DNA from: Streptomyces albofaciens JCM 4342
Lineage (GTDB): Bacteria; Actinomycetota; Actinomycetes; Streptomycetales; Streptomycetaceae
DNA: 64,000 nt
Reading direction: 5' to 3'
Assembly (NCBI RefSeq): GCF_008634025.1
Contig: NZ_PDCM01000002.1
Span: forward strand, 2,753,001-2,817,000
Below are positions 39,547 to 48,500 of this stretch, piece after piece (the first letter of the stretch is position 1; each line of letters begins with the position of its first letter). The notes under the pieces were generated by a model. It searched no databases. It was given only the letters and a program-made list of their open reading frames with translations, and had not been told where the DNA came from. The position numbers and the translations under genes are program-made.

Positions 39547-39648
39547 GGGTCCTCCGAGTCGCTGTCCACGCCGTCCGTCCTTGACGACGGACTCAGCTTC
39601 GCCCGGGCACCCCGCGCCGCGGCAGTACCGCCTGTACCGGCTTCGCCA

Positions 39649-39660
39649 TGACATTTGTCA
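39649..39660. promoter_or_regulatory. TGACA-TT-TGTCA palindrome
   Basis: A perfect five-base-arm palindrome, TGACATTTGTCA, sits 25 bases upstream of the -35 of the aldo/keto reductase promoter and about 100 bases upstream of the VC0807-like start. It looks like a dimeric repressor site. The protein is unknown. Confidence 0.4.
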
Positions 39661-39684
39661 GCGCCCGGCCGACCGGCAAGGCGC

Positions 39685-39715
39685 TTGCCCTGGAGGGCAC
39701 TCCAGCTCCTAGCGT
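39685..39715 (+). promoter_or_regulatory. MerR-type promoter of the aldo/keto reductase
   Basis: TTGCCC (39685-39690) and TAGCGT (39710-39715) are separated by 19 bases, too long for a normal promoter. The spacer carries the dyad CTGGAG-GGCA-CTCCAG (39690-39705). This is the architecture of promoters twisted open by MerR-family activators. No merR gene is in the window. Confidence 0.72.
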
Positions 39716-39764
39716 CTGATCCACGACCCGAGTGATCCACGCCCCGAGCGAAAGGGAACCCTTC

Positions 39765-40823
39765 GTGCGTTACACACTGTTCGGCAGGACCGGTCTGCGG
39801 GTGAGCGAGCTGAGCCTCGGCGCCATGACCATCGGCTCCGACTGGGGCTGGGGGGCCTCGAAGGACACCAGCGCGCGGATCGTCGACGCCTACGAGGACG
39901 CGGGCGGCAACTTCCTCGACACCGCCAACAACTACACCGACGGCAGTGCGGAGACGATCCTCGGCGAGCTGCTCGAAGGCCGCCGGGACCGCTACGTACT
40001 GGCCAGCAAGTACACCTGCGCCACCCGCCAGGGCGATCCGAACGCGGCGGGCAACCACCGCAAGAACCTGGTGCAGTCGGTGGAGCAGAGCCTGGCCCGG
40101 CTGCGCACCGACCGCCTCGACGTCCTGTGGGTGCACGCGCGGGACAACTTCACCCCGGTCGAGGAGGTGATGCGCGCGCTGGACGACGTCGTACGGTCGG
40201 GCAAGGTGCTCTACGTCGGCGTGTCCGACTGGCCGGCCTGGGAGATCGCGCAGGCCAACACCCTCGCCGAGCTGCGCGGCTGGACCGCGTTCGCCGGCTC
40301 GCAGCTGCGCTACAACCTGCTGGAGCGCACGCCGGAGCGGGAGCTGCTCCCCCAGGCGCGCGCCTTCGACCTGGCCGTACTGGCCTGGGCCCCGCTGGCG
40401 GCCGGCAAGCTCACCGGCAAGTACCGGCGCGGCGAGCGGGGCCGGCTGGACGTGACCGGCGAGGACGGCCGCGCTTCGGAGCAGGAGGAGGCGACGATCA
40501 CGGCGGTGCTGGAGGTCGCCGAGCAGGGCGGCTGGAGCCCGGCGCAGGTGGCGCTCGCCTGGCTGCGGCAGCGCCCCGGCAACATCGTCCCGATCATCGC
40601 CGCCACCAAGGAGAGCCAGCTCGCCGACAACCTCGCGAGCGTGGACGTGGAGCTGGACGCCGACGCGCTGCGGCGGCTCGACGAGGTGAGCGCCGTACCG
40701 CTGGGCTTCCCGCACGACTTCCTGGCGGAGCCCGCGATCACGCGGAACGTCTACGGCGACCGCTGGGAGGCCGTGCGGGACCGGCGGACGACCTACCGCC
40801 GGTCGGCGCACGGCGTGCTCTAG
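39765..40823 (+). CDS. Aldo/keto reductase under a MerR-type promoter
   Basis: A 352-residue NADPH-dependent reductase of the YajO/AKR group. Seen: FGRTGLRVSELSLGAMTIGS, then NFLDTANNYTDGSAETILG (catalytic Asp/Tyr), YVLASKY (Lys) and LDVLWVHARDN (His). The cofactor-binding end is NIVPIIAATKESQLADNLAS. GTG 39765 follows AAAGGGAA; the ATT-type start at 39732 is less likely. The promoter has the MerR shape, so induction by a small reactive molecule or metal is expected. Convergent with mnmA, 32 bases apart. Confidence 0.88.
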   Translation: MRYTLFGRTGLRVSELSLGAMTIGSDWGWGASKDTSARIVDAYEDAGGNFLDTANNYTDGSAETILGELLEGRRDRYVLASKYTCATRQGDPNAAGNHRKNLVQSVEQSLARLRTDRLDVLWVHARDNFTPVEEVMRALDDVVRSGKVLYVGVSDWPAWEIAQANTLAELRGWTAFAGSQLRYNLLERTPERELLPQARAFDLAVLAWAPLAAGKLTGKYRRGERGRLDVTGEDGRASEQEEATITAVLEVAEQGGWSPAQVALAWLRQRPGNIVPIIAATKESQLADNLASVDVELDADALRRLDEVSAVPLGFPHDFLAEPAITRNVYGDRWEAVRDRRTTYRRSAHGVL

Positions 40824-40855
40824 GGCGGGCCCTCAGCCCGTGCCGCGCCCGCCGG

Positions 40856-41977
40856 TCACGCCACCGCGCGGGCGCGGTCCGTCGTCGCGATCGTCGCCGA
40901 GCCCACCACCCGGGTGCCGTCGTACAGCACGATGGCCTGGCCGGGGGCGACGCCGCGGACCGGCTCGGCGAAGGTGACGCGCAGCTCGCCCTCGACGAGG
41001 TCGGCGGTGACCTCCGTCTCGCCGCCGTGGGCGCGCAGCTGGGCGGTGTAGGTGCCGGGGCCGGTGGGCGCGGCGCCGCACCAGCGCGGGCGTACGGCGG
41101 TCAGCGCGGTGACGTCCAGGGACTCGGCCGGGCCCACGGTGACGGTGTTGTCGACCGGGGAGATGTCCAGGACGTAGCGCGGCTTGCCGTCCGGGGCCGG
41201 GGTGCCGATGCGCAGGCCCTTGCGCTGGCCGATGGTGAAGCCGTAGGCGCCCTCGTGGGTGCCGACCTTGGTGCCGGACTCGTCGACGATGTCGCCCTCG
41301 GCGCGGCCGAGCCGCTTGGCGAGGAAGGCCTGGGTGTCACCGTCGGCGATGAAGCAGATGTCGTGGCTGTCCGGCTTCTTGGCGACGAACAGGCCGCGCC
41401 GGGCGGCCTCCTCGCGGATCTCCGCCTTGGTGGTGAGGGTGTCGCCGAGGGGGAACATGGCGTGCGCGAGCTGCTGGTCGTCCAGCACGCCGAGGACGTA
41501 CGACTGGTCCTTGGCCATGTCGGAGGCGCGGTGCAGTTCACGGCCGCCGTCGGGGCGCTCCACGATCGTCGCGTAGTGGCCGGTGCAGACCGCGTCGAAG
41601 CCGAGGGCGAGCGCCTTGTCCAGCAGCGCGGCGAACTTGATCTTCTCGTTGCAGCGCAGGCAGGGGTTGGGCGTGCGGCCCGCCTCGTACTCCGCGAAGA
41701 AGTCCTCGACGACGTCCTCGCGGAAGCGCTCGGCGAGGTCCCAGACGTAGAACGGGATGCCGATCACGTCGGCGGCGCGGCGCGCGTCGTGCGAGTCCTC
41801 GATCGTGCAGCAGCCGCGGGCGCCGGTGCGGAAGGACTTCGGGTTCTCGGAGAGCGCGAGGTGCACACCGGTCACGTCGTGGCCCGCCTCGGCGGCGCGG
41901 GCGGCGGCGACGGCGGAGTCGACACCGCCGGACATGGCGGCGAGCACGCGGAGGCGGCGGGGAGCGTCAGTCGTCAT
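40856..41977 (-). CDS. mnmA: tRNA-specific 2-thiouridylase
   Basis: Adds sulfur to U34 of tRNAs for Lys, Glu and Gln with ATP. 373 residues. [20 protein letters not shown] is the PP-loop, [12 protein letters not shown] has one catalytic Cys (about residue 106), and [16 protein letters not shown] the second (about 207). The C-terminal beta domain ends [23 protein letters not shown] 41977 has GGAG at a normal gap. A cysteine desulfurase on the same strand 1.4 kb upstream probably supplies the persulfide, though two genes on the other strand lie between. Divergent from the amidase gene. Confidence 0.96.
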   Translation of the reverse strand: MTTDAPRRLRVLAAMSGGVDSAVAAARAAEAGHDVTGVHLALSENPKSFRTGARGCCTIEDSHDARRAADVIGIPFYVWDLAERFREDVVEDFFAEYEAGRTPNPCLRCNEKIKFAALLDKALALGFDAVCTGHYATIVERPDGGRELHRASDMAKDQSYVLGVLDDQQLAHAMFPLGDTLTTKAEIREEAARRGLFVAKKPDSHDICFIADGDTQAFLAKRLGRAEGDIVDESGTKVGTHEGAYGFTIGQRKGLRIGTPAPDGKPRYVLDISPVDNTVTVGPAESLDVTALTAVRPRWCGAAPTGPGTYTAQLRAHGGETEVTADLVEGELRVTFAEPVRGVAPGQAIVLYDGTRVVGSATIATTDRARAVA

Positions 41978-42031
41978 AACCACTCCAGGGTAGACGGAAC
42001 CAGTGACGGGCCCCCAAGCGTTGTGCAGCGC

Positions 42032-42730
42032 ATGGGAGACGCGGGGGAGGCCGGCCGGACCGGCAGGGGTGACGGCCAGGGGTTCAGCAGACGCGCCCTG
42101 CTGCTCGGCGGCGCCGGTACGGCCCTGGCCGGCGGCGCCGTGTACGCGCTGCACGGCGAGGTGGCGCGCTGGTGGTGGCAGCTGCCGGGCCGCAAGAAGC
42201 CCCGGACGGACGGCGCGGTGGACCACACCTCCGCGCGCTGGGTCCCGGCCGCCCCGGCGAACTGGCGCCAGGCCGACCGTCCCGACGACTACGTGATCGA
42301 CCGGGTCGTCGTGCACGTCGTCCAGGGCGGCTACACGGACGCCCTGCGCGTCTTCCAGAGCCCGACGCACGGCGCCGCCGCGCATTACGTGGTGCGCAAG
42401 GACGGCGCGGTGGCGCAGACGGTCCGGGAGCTGGACGTGGCGTACCACGCGGGCAACCGCGCGTACAACGAGCGCAGCGTCGGCATCGAGCACGAGGGCT
42501 TCGTGGACCGCCCGGCGTCCTTCACGCCTGCCATGTACGCATCATCGGCGCGGCTGACCGCCGGGATCTGCCGCCGCTACGGCTTCCCCGCCGACCGGCA
42601 GCACATCGTGGGCCATGTGGAGGTACCGGGCACCGATCACACCGATCCCGGGCCACACTGGAACTGGCGGCTGTACATGGACCTGGTGCGCGCCGAAATG
42701 CGCCGCCCGTCCCCGGCGCCGGGGACGTGA
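42032..42730 (+). CDS. N-acetylmuramoyl-L-alanine amidase (Amidase_2), Tat-exported
   Basis: A 232-residue peptidoglycan amidase that cuts between MurNAc and L-Ala. [20 protein letters not shown] is a twin-arginine signal (residues about 18-38). The catalytic domain has [13 protein letters not shown] (first zinc His), [20 protein letters not shown] (His/Glu region) and [20 protein letters not shown] (second His and the third ligand region). ATG 42032 is used. GTG 42023 is in frame and there is no good ribosome site, so the mRNA may be leaderless. The divergent promoter region with mnmA is only 54 bases. Confidence 0.88.
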   Translation: MGDAGEAGRTGRGDGQGFSRRALLLGGAGTALAGGAVYALHGEVARWWWQLPGRKKPRTDGAVDHTSARWVPAAPANWRQADRPDDYVIDRVVVHVVQGGYTDALRVFQSPTHGAAAHYVVRKDGAVAQTVRELDVAYHAGNRAYNERSVGIEHEGFVDRPASFTPAMYASSARLTAGICRRYGFPADRQHIVGHVEVPGTDHTDPGPHWNWRLYMDLVRAEMRRPSPAPGT

Positions 42731-42764
42731 CGGGAGCGCGCCCGGGCGCCGCCGCGCCCCACAG

Positions 42765-42799
42765 GGAACGGACCTCTCATGTGGAACGGACCTCTCATG
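42765..42799 (+). repeat. 18-bp duplication carrying two start codons
   Basis: GGAACGGACCTCTCATG occurs at 42765-42781 and 42783-42799, an exact repeat with an 18-base period. Each copy ends in an in-frame ATG, so the gene that follows has two starts six codons apart. Confidence 0.85.
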
Positions 42800-43357
42800 G
42801 CGTACGGCAGGGCCCCGGCCGCCGGGCGCACGGGCGACGGCCCGGGACCCGGCCCCGGCCTCGCCGAGGACCGCGTCTTCGGCCGGGTCGCCCTGGACCT
42901 GGACGCGGCGGCGGGGCTGCTGACGGTGCACGGCGAGCGGGTGCCCACCGCCGTGCTGCGCCGGGCCCCGGACGCCGTCCCGGCCGGGTCCGTACCGATC
43001 GGCACCCGCGACGCCGCCGCTCTCCGGCTGACCGTCGACGGCCACCCCGGGCACATCACCCCCGGCAAAGGGCGGCCGGCCCGGCGCTCCCACCGGGTGG
43101 ACGTGATCTACGGCGGCGTCCTCTACCGGCTGCTGCCGGACTCGCCGGGCGGCAGCCGCCTGGTCAAGGACGGCCGCCGGATCGCGGACTTCTCCTCGGA
43201 CGGCGGCGGGCACGTATGGGCCGACTGGCACCCGGACGTGGCACCGCCGCTGCGCGAGGACGCCGCGGTCGGGTACGCCCTCGCCGCGGCCTTCGGCACC
43301 GGCGCCGAGCCGTCCTGGCGGCTGCTCGTCCGGGCCGTGGCCGGTCTGGTCCGGTGA
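42779..43357 (+). CDS. Conserved hypothetical protein (192 aa)
   Basis: Residues 1-35 are Gly/Pro/Ala-rich. The body has RVFGRVALDLDAAAGLLTVHG, HRVDVIYGGVLYRLLPDSPG and GGGHVWADWHPDVAPPLRED, a pattern of short beta strands without membrane segments or a clear catalytic set. ATG 42779 and ATG 42797 (in the duplicated 18-mer) are both possible. The gene lies 48 bases after the amidase on the same strand, so they may be co-transcribed. I do not recognise a named family. Confidence 0.6.
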   Translation: MWNGPLMAYGRAPAAGRTGDGPGPGPGLAEDRVFGRVALDLDAAAGLLTVHGERVPTAVLRRAPDAVPAGSVPIGTRDAAALRLTVDGHPGHITPGKGRPARRSHRVDVIYGGVLYRLLPDSPGGSRLVKDGRRIADFSSDGGGHVWADWHPDVAPPLREDAAVGYALAAAFGTGAEPSWRLLVRAVAGLVR

Positions 43358-43370
43358 GCGGGGACGCGCC

Positions 43371-44540
43371 TCAGCTCAGGCCCGCGCTCCGCGCCCGTTC
43401 CACCACCGGCCCGATCGCCTCCGCCACGGCCGCCACGTCCGCCTCCGTGGAGGTGTGGCCGAGCGAGAACCGCAGCGTGCCGCGGGCCAGGTCCGCGTCC
43501 ATGCCCGCGGCGAGCAGGACGTGGCTGGGCTGGGCGACACCCGCCGTGCAGGCGGAGCCGGTGGAGCAGGCGATGCCCTGCGCGTCCAGGAGGAGCAGCA
43601 GGGAGTCGCCCTCGCAGCCGGGGAAGGAGAAGTGCGCGTTGGCGGGCAGCCGGCCCGCCGGGTCGGGGTCGCCGCCGAGGACGGCGTCCGGGGCGGCGGC
43701 CCGTACGGCCTTGACGAGGTCGTCGCGCAGCGCGCCGATGTCGCGGGCGAACTCCTCGCGGTGCGCGACGGCGTGCCGCGCGGCGGCGGCGAACGCGGCG
43801 ATGCCGGGGGTGTCCAGCGTGCCGGAGCGCACCTGCCGCTCCTGACCGCCGCCGTGCAGGACGGGGACGGGCGCGTACTCCCGGCGCAGCAGCAGCGCGC
43901 CGACGCCGTACGGTCCGCCGATCTTGTGCGCGGAGACGGTCATCGCGGCCAGGCCGGAGGCCGCGAAGTCGACGTCCAGCTGTCCGAACGCCTGGACCGC
44001 GTCGGCGTGCAGCGGAATGCCGAACTCCGCCGCCACGTCGGCCAGTTCCCGGACCGGCATGATCGTGCCGATCTCGTTGTTGGCCCACATCACGGTGGCC
44101 AGGGCGACATCGCCGGGGTCGCGGGCGACGGCTTCGCGCAGCGCGTCGGCGTGCACCCGCCCGTACGCGTCGACGGGCAGCCATTCGACGCGCGCGCCCT
44201 CGTGCTCGGCGAGCCACTCCACCGCGTCCAGGACGGCGTGGTGTTCGACGGGGCTGGCGAGGACGCGGGTGCGGGCCGGGTCGGCGTCCCGGCGGGCCCA
44301 GTACAGGCCCTTGACCGCGAGGTTGTCGGCTTCGGTGCCGCCCGCGGTGAAGACCACCTCACTGGGGCGCGCGCCGAGCGCGGAGGCGAGGGATTCCCGC
44401 GCCTCCTCGACGGTGCGCCGGGCCCGCCGGCCCGCGGCGTGCAAGGAGGACGCGTTGCCGGTGACGGTCAGCTGGGCGGTCATCGCCTGCACCGCCTCCG
44501 GAAGCATCGGGGTGGTGGCGGCGTGGTCGAGGTAAACCAT
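43371..44540 (-). CDS. Cysteine desulfurase (NifS/IscS-like)
   Basis: A 389-residue PLP enzyme that takes sulfur from L-cysteine and passes it as persulfide to partners such as MnmA and Fe-S scaffolds. [20 protein letters not shown] is the conserved start, [18 protein letters not shown] the cofactor region, [20 protein letters not shown] the PLP Lys, and [20 protein letters not shown] the catalytic Cys loop. Its short loop and motif fit the group-I IscS/NifS type. ATG 44540 has no ribosome site but a TAGAAT -10 eleven bases before, so the mRNA is probably leaderless. It is on the same strand as mnmA downstream and likely acts with it. Confidence 0.93.
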   Translation of the reverse strand: MVYLDHAATTPMLPEAVQAMTAQLTVTGNASSLHAAGRRARRTVEEARESLASALGARPSEVVFTAGGTEADNLAVKGLYWARRDADPARTRVLASPVEHHAVLDAVEWLAEHEGARVEWLPVDAYGRVHADALREAVARDPGDVALATVMWANNEIGTIMPVRELADVAAEFGIPLHADAVQAFGQLDVDFAASGLAAMTVSAHKIGGPYGVGALLLRREYAPVPVLHGGGQERQVRSGTLDTPGIAAFAAAARHAVAHREEFARDIGALRDDLVKAVRAAAPDAVLGGDPDPAGRLPANAHFSFPGCEGDSLLLLLDAQGIACSTGSACTAGVAQPSHVLLAAGMDADLARGTLRFSLGHTSTEADVAAVAEAIGPVVERARSAGLS

Positions 44541-44550
44541 GGTGCGCACG

Positions 44551-44556
44551 ATTCTA
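44551..44556 (-). promoter_or_regulatory. -10 element of the cysteine desulfurase gene
   Basis: TAGAAT on the minus strand (44556-44551) matches the consensus -10. Transcription would begin about two to four bases before the ATG at 44540, giving a nearly leaderless mRNA and explaining the missing ribosome site. No clear -35 is visible. Confidence 0.6.
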
Positions 44557-44667
44557 CGAGCAGGCGCGGGGGCGCATGCCGAGCGCGTGGGGGCTCGGCC
44601 GCACGCCGGGGGCCGCGCCCGCGCGTCCGGGGCCATCGGGCGGACCGGCACGGTTCCGCGAAACCCC

Positions 44668-44699
44668 TCGACACCCCTGTAAGGAGTGTCTAGCCTTAC
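44668..44699 (+). promoter_or_regulatory. Promoter with inverted repeat for the alpha/beta hydrolase
   Basis: TCGACA (44668-44673) and TAGCCT (44691-44696) are 17 bases apart. The start of transcription would fall at or one base from the ATG at 44704 (leaderless). GTAAGG (44679-44684) and CCTTAC (44694-44699) form an inverted repeat over the -10 that could hold a repressor. Confidence 0.55.
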
Positions 44700-44703
44700 G
44701 GTC

Positions 44704-45558
44704 ATGACACAGCACTGGCGACTGGACCGTACGTACCGCAGCACCGCCGGCGCCGTGCGCTGGACCGCGTTCGGGGAGGACGGCGCGCCGCCCCTGGTCC
44801 TGCTGCACGGGACCCCGTTCTCCTCCTACGTCTGGCGGGATGTCGCGCGGGCGCTGGCCGGGAGGTTCCAGGTCTACGTCTGGGACATGCCGGGCTACGG
44901 CGACTCCGAGATGGCCACCGGGCAGGACGTCTCCCTCGCCCGGCAGGCCGAGGTCCTCACCGAACTGTTCGCGCACTGGGGCCTGGACACCCGCGAACCC
45001 GCCGTGGTCGCACACGACTTCGGCGGCTACGTGGCGCTGCGCGCCCACCTCGTCCACGGCGCGCGCTACCGGCGCCTGGCCCTGCTCGACGCGGTCGCCC
45101 TCACCGGCTGGGGCTCCCCCACGTACCGTCTGCTCGGCAGTCACCCGGACGTGTTCGGCCGGCTTCCGGCAGGGCTGCACCGGGCCCTGGTGACCGAGTA
45201 CATCGGCTCCGGCAGCCACCGCGGACTGCACCCGGCCACCCTGGAACGGCTCGTCGCACCGTGGTGCACCGAGCAGGGGCAGGCCGCCTTCTACCGGCAG
45301 ATCGAGCAGAACCCGCTCGACCTCACCGAGGACCTCGACGGACGGCTGGGCGAACTCGCCGTACCGACGCTGGTGTGCTGGGGAGCGGAGGACACCTGGC
45401 TGCCCGTCGCCTGGGCGCACAAGCTGGCGGCGGCCGTCCCGGGCGCCCGTCTGCGCCTGTTCGAGGGGGCCGGGCACCTCGTGCAGGAGGACGCGCCGGC
45501 CGAACTGGCGGGGGTGCTCGCCGCGTTCGCGGGGGCGGACGGGAGCGGACCGGCGTAA
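44704..45558 (+). CDS. Alpha/beta hydrolase (haloalkane dehalogenase-like)
   Basis: A 284-residue hydrolase. [19 protein letters not shown] has the HG oxyanion region, [16 protein letters not shown] has the nucleophile elbow with Asp (GxDxG variant AHDFGG rather than a Ser), and [14 protein letters not shown] has the catalytic His. Asp at the elbow points to dehalogenase or epoxide-hydrolase relatives rather than esterases. ATG 44704 is used with a leaderless promoter; GTG 44686 is the in-frame alternative but overlaps AAGGAG. Convergent with the large operon, 20 bases from its last stop. Substrate unknown. Confidence 0.85.
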   Translation: MTQHWRLDRTYRSTAGAVRWTAFGEDGAPPLVLLHGTPFSSYVWRDVARALAGRFQVYVWDMPGYGDSEMATGQDVSLARQAEVLTELFAHWGLDTREPAVVAHDFGGYVALRAHLVHGARYRRLALLDAVALTGWGSPTYRLLGSHPDVFGRLPAGLHRALVTEYIGSGSHRGLHPATLERLVAPWCTEQGQAAFYRQIEQNPLDLTEDLDGRLGELAVPTLVCWGAEDTWLPVAWAHKLAAAVPGARLRLFEGAGHLVQEDAPAELAGVLAAFAGADGSGPA

Positions 45559-45578
45559 CGCGCCTCGTAGGGGCCGCG

Positions 45579-48500
45579 CTACGCCCCCGCCGCGCCCGGT
45601 TCCAGCGGAGGGGTGCGCGGCCGGGCGCGCGGGACCGTCTCGTTCAGCGTCTCGTACAGTCCGGCCGCCCGTTCCCAGCACGCGTGCGCCTGCTCGGCGT
45701 CCCCGGAGGCGTCGTACGCGTGCCCCAGCAAAGTGAGTCCGTCGGCCCACCGCCGGTTGTCGCCCAGCTCCCCGAGGAGCCGCACCGCGGCCCCCGCCGC
45801 CTGGACCGCGTCCTTGGCCGGGCCGACGGCGAGCAGCGACTCGGCGGTCCTGAGCTGCGCCAGGCCCGCCCAGAGCCGCTGCCCGGCCGCCTCGAAGACG
45901 GGCAGCGCCTCTTCCAGGGCGTCCAGCGCCTTCTCGTGGCTGCCCGTGCTCGCCCGGGCGACGGCGAGGAAGTACAGGGCCGTGCCGAGGCCGTGGCCCT
46001 GCCCGGCCGACCTGAGGATCCGTACGGCCCGCTCGGCGAGTGCGACATCGTGCTCCGCCGCACGGCCGCCCCCGTACAGACGGGACCGCTCCACCAGCAC
46101 CGCGGCCTCGCCGAGCCGGTCGCCCTGCACCTGACAGTGGCTCATGGCCAGGGTGAAGTGCTGCTCGGCATCGCTCCTGCCGAGCGCGAACGCCGCCGCG
46201 CCGCGCACCAGCGGGGCGCGGCCGCTGGTCACCGGGTCGCCCGCGTCGAGCCCGAGCCGGTACGCGCGGCGGGCCTCGTCGTCCGCCCGGTCGAACCGCT
46301 CGGCCGTCAGACAGGCGCGGGCGCACGCCAGCCGGGCGCGCCCTTCGGCGCGCCGGTCGTGGTCGGCGGCGGCCCGGTCGGCCACCGCGCGCGCCGCGGC
46401 CTCGTACGCCTCCGTGTGCCGCCCCGTGCCCAGCAGCGGCGCGAGCAGGAGCAGCGCATCGGCGCCGCGGGCGGCGTGCCCCTCGGACAGCAGCTCCGCG
46501 CTCTGCCGCACCACGGACAGCGCCCCGGTGCCCTCCGCCGCCCACCAGTCCGCCGCGGCCCGGCGGTCGGCGGGACGCGGGGAGGTGACGGGGGTGCCGA
46601 CGGCGGCGACCTGGTGCAGCAGGGGCGCGTCGGGCGCGTCGAGGGCGTACGCCCACAGGGCCGTGACCAGGTACCAGTCCAGCAGCCGGGACAGCGCGGC
46701 GCGGCGCTCCGCCGGTGAGGTGTGGGCGGTCAGGTTCTCGTACGCGAAGGAGGCGAGCGCTTCGCGGTGCCGGTAGCGGCCCGGCGCCGGGACCTTGACC
46801 AGGCCGGTCCGCGCCAGGGTGGTCAGGTGGGCCTGGGCGTCGGCGGGGCCGGTGCCGGTCAGGGTGGCCACCGCGCTCGCGGACAGGTCGGGGCAGTCCG
46901 GCAGCGCCAGCAGCCGGAATGCGGCGAGCGCGGGCGGGGCGAGGTCGTGGGTCAGCCGCAGCGCGGTGGCGGTGATCAGGGCCTCGGCCGCGGTACGGTC
47001 CGTCCCGCCCTCCAGCATCAGTTCCGCCGCCACCGCGTCGACCGCGGCCTCCGAGCAGCCGCACGCTTCGAGCGCCGCGCGCGCCACCGCCCGGCGGGCG
47101 GCCACCCGCTCCTCCCCCACCCGCAGCGTGAGGAGTTCCAGCGCGTCGGCCGTGCTCATGGCCTCCAGATGCAGGGACAGCACCCCGGGCAGGCCGGACG
47201 GGGGCCGGTCGCGGCCGATGACCAGCGCGGCCCCCGGCGCCTCCGGGAGCAGCGGAAGCACCGGCTCCACGTCGCGCACCTCGTCCAGGACGACGATCAG
47301 GCGACGGCCACGGACCACCGTCCCGTAGAACGCGAGGCGTTCGGCGGGGTCCTCGGGGATCTCGGCGGCCCGCAGGCCCAGTTGCCGCAGCAGCGCGCCG
47401 GCCAGGTGGGCGACCGCCGCTTCCGGGTCGCCGGCCGCCGGCATGATCGCGTACAGCCGTCCGTCCGGGAAGCGTTCCTGCAACGCGTCGGTCACCTGGG
47501 CCGCCAGGCTCGTCTTCCCGACGCCCGCGCCACCGGAGACGACGCAGGCGGTCCGCGCCGTGTCGCCTTCCCGGGACAGGTGCTCCGTCAGCTGCCGCGC
47601 CTCGGCGCGTCGGCCGCCCGCCCGCTCCTGCCGGGGCCCGTACCGGCCGGCCCGCAGCATGCTGCGCAGGCCCGGGGAGACCGGCTCGTCGTGGGCCAGG
47701 GCGCGGGCGAGCAGTTCGCGGGTCCGCTTGCGGGCGGGGTCCAGATAGAGCAGCCAGGTCAGCGCCTCTTCGGCGGCGGCGTGGCGGCCGAGCCGGAGTT
47801 CCGCTTCCGTACGGTCCTCGATCAGCGTGCGCCGCCAGTCGGTCAGCCGCCGGGACTCGGCGGCCAGATACGGGCCGGACAGACCCGCCAGGGGCTCGCC
47901 GTCGCGCCACAGGGCGACGGCCGAGTCCAGCGCTTCCCAGGCGCGTTCCCAGTCGTGGGCGGCGCGCGCCGCGGCGGCCGTCGCGGCCAGTTCCTCGGCC
48001 TGACGCAGGTCCACGACTATGTCCGTACCGCCGTACGGCCGCAGTGCGTACCCCCCGCCCTCGCTCACCAGGACGCCCGAGTCCGGGCCGAGGGCCTTGC
48101 GCAGCCGGGACGCGTACGTGCGCAGGGCCGCGTGCGCCGCGCGCGGCGGCTCGTCGCCCCACACGGCCTCGGCCAGGTCGTCCACGGAGGCGGCGCGGCC
48201 ACCGCGCAGCGCGAGCACGGCGAGCAGCGCCCGCTGCTGCGGGGAGCCGGTCGCCAGAGCCGTGTCCCCGCGGTGCATCCGCACCCGTCCGAGCACGGTG
48301 ATGCGCAGCGGCTCGCGGTCCGGCCGGGCCGGTGCCCCGTCCCGGGCGGACGCGTCCGCCCGCTCCGTCCCGCCCCAGCCCCACGCGCGCGCCAGCAGGT
48401 CGGCCAGGCGGGCGCGGGACGGATACCGGGCGACCAGTTCGGCCAGCTCCGCCTGGGCGCGGGCGTAATGGCCCAGCCGCAGATCGGTCTCGATGCGGTC

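Noticed and set aside
40824..40855. Hairpin as terminator between the aldo/keto reductase and mnmA
   Set aside because: Only short GGGCG/CGCCC pairing is possible, and it runs into the mnmA stop region. Not distinct from the G/C background.
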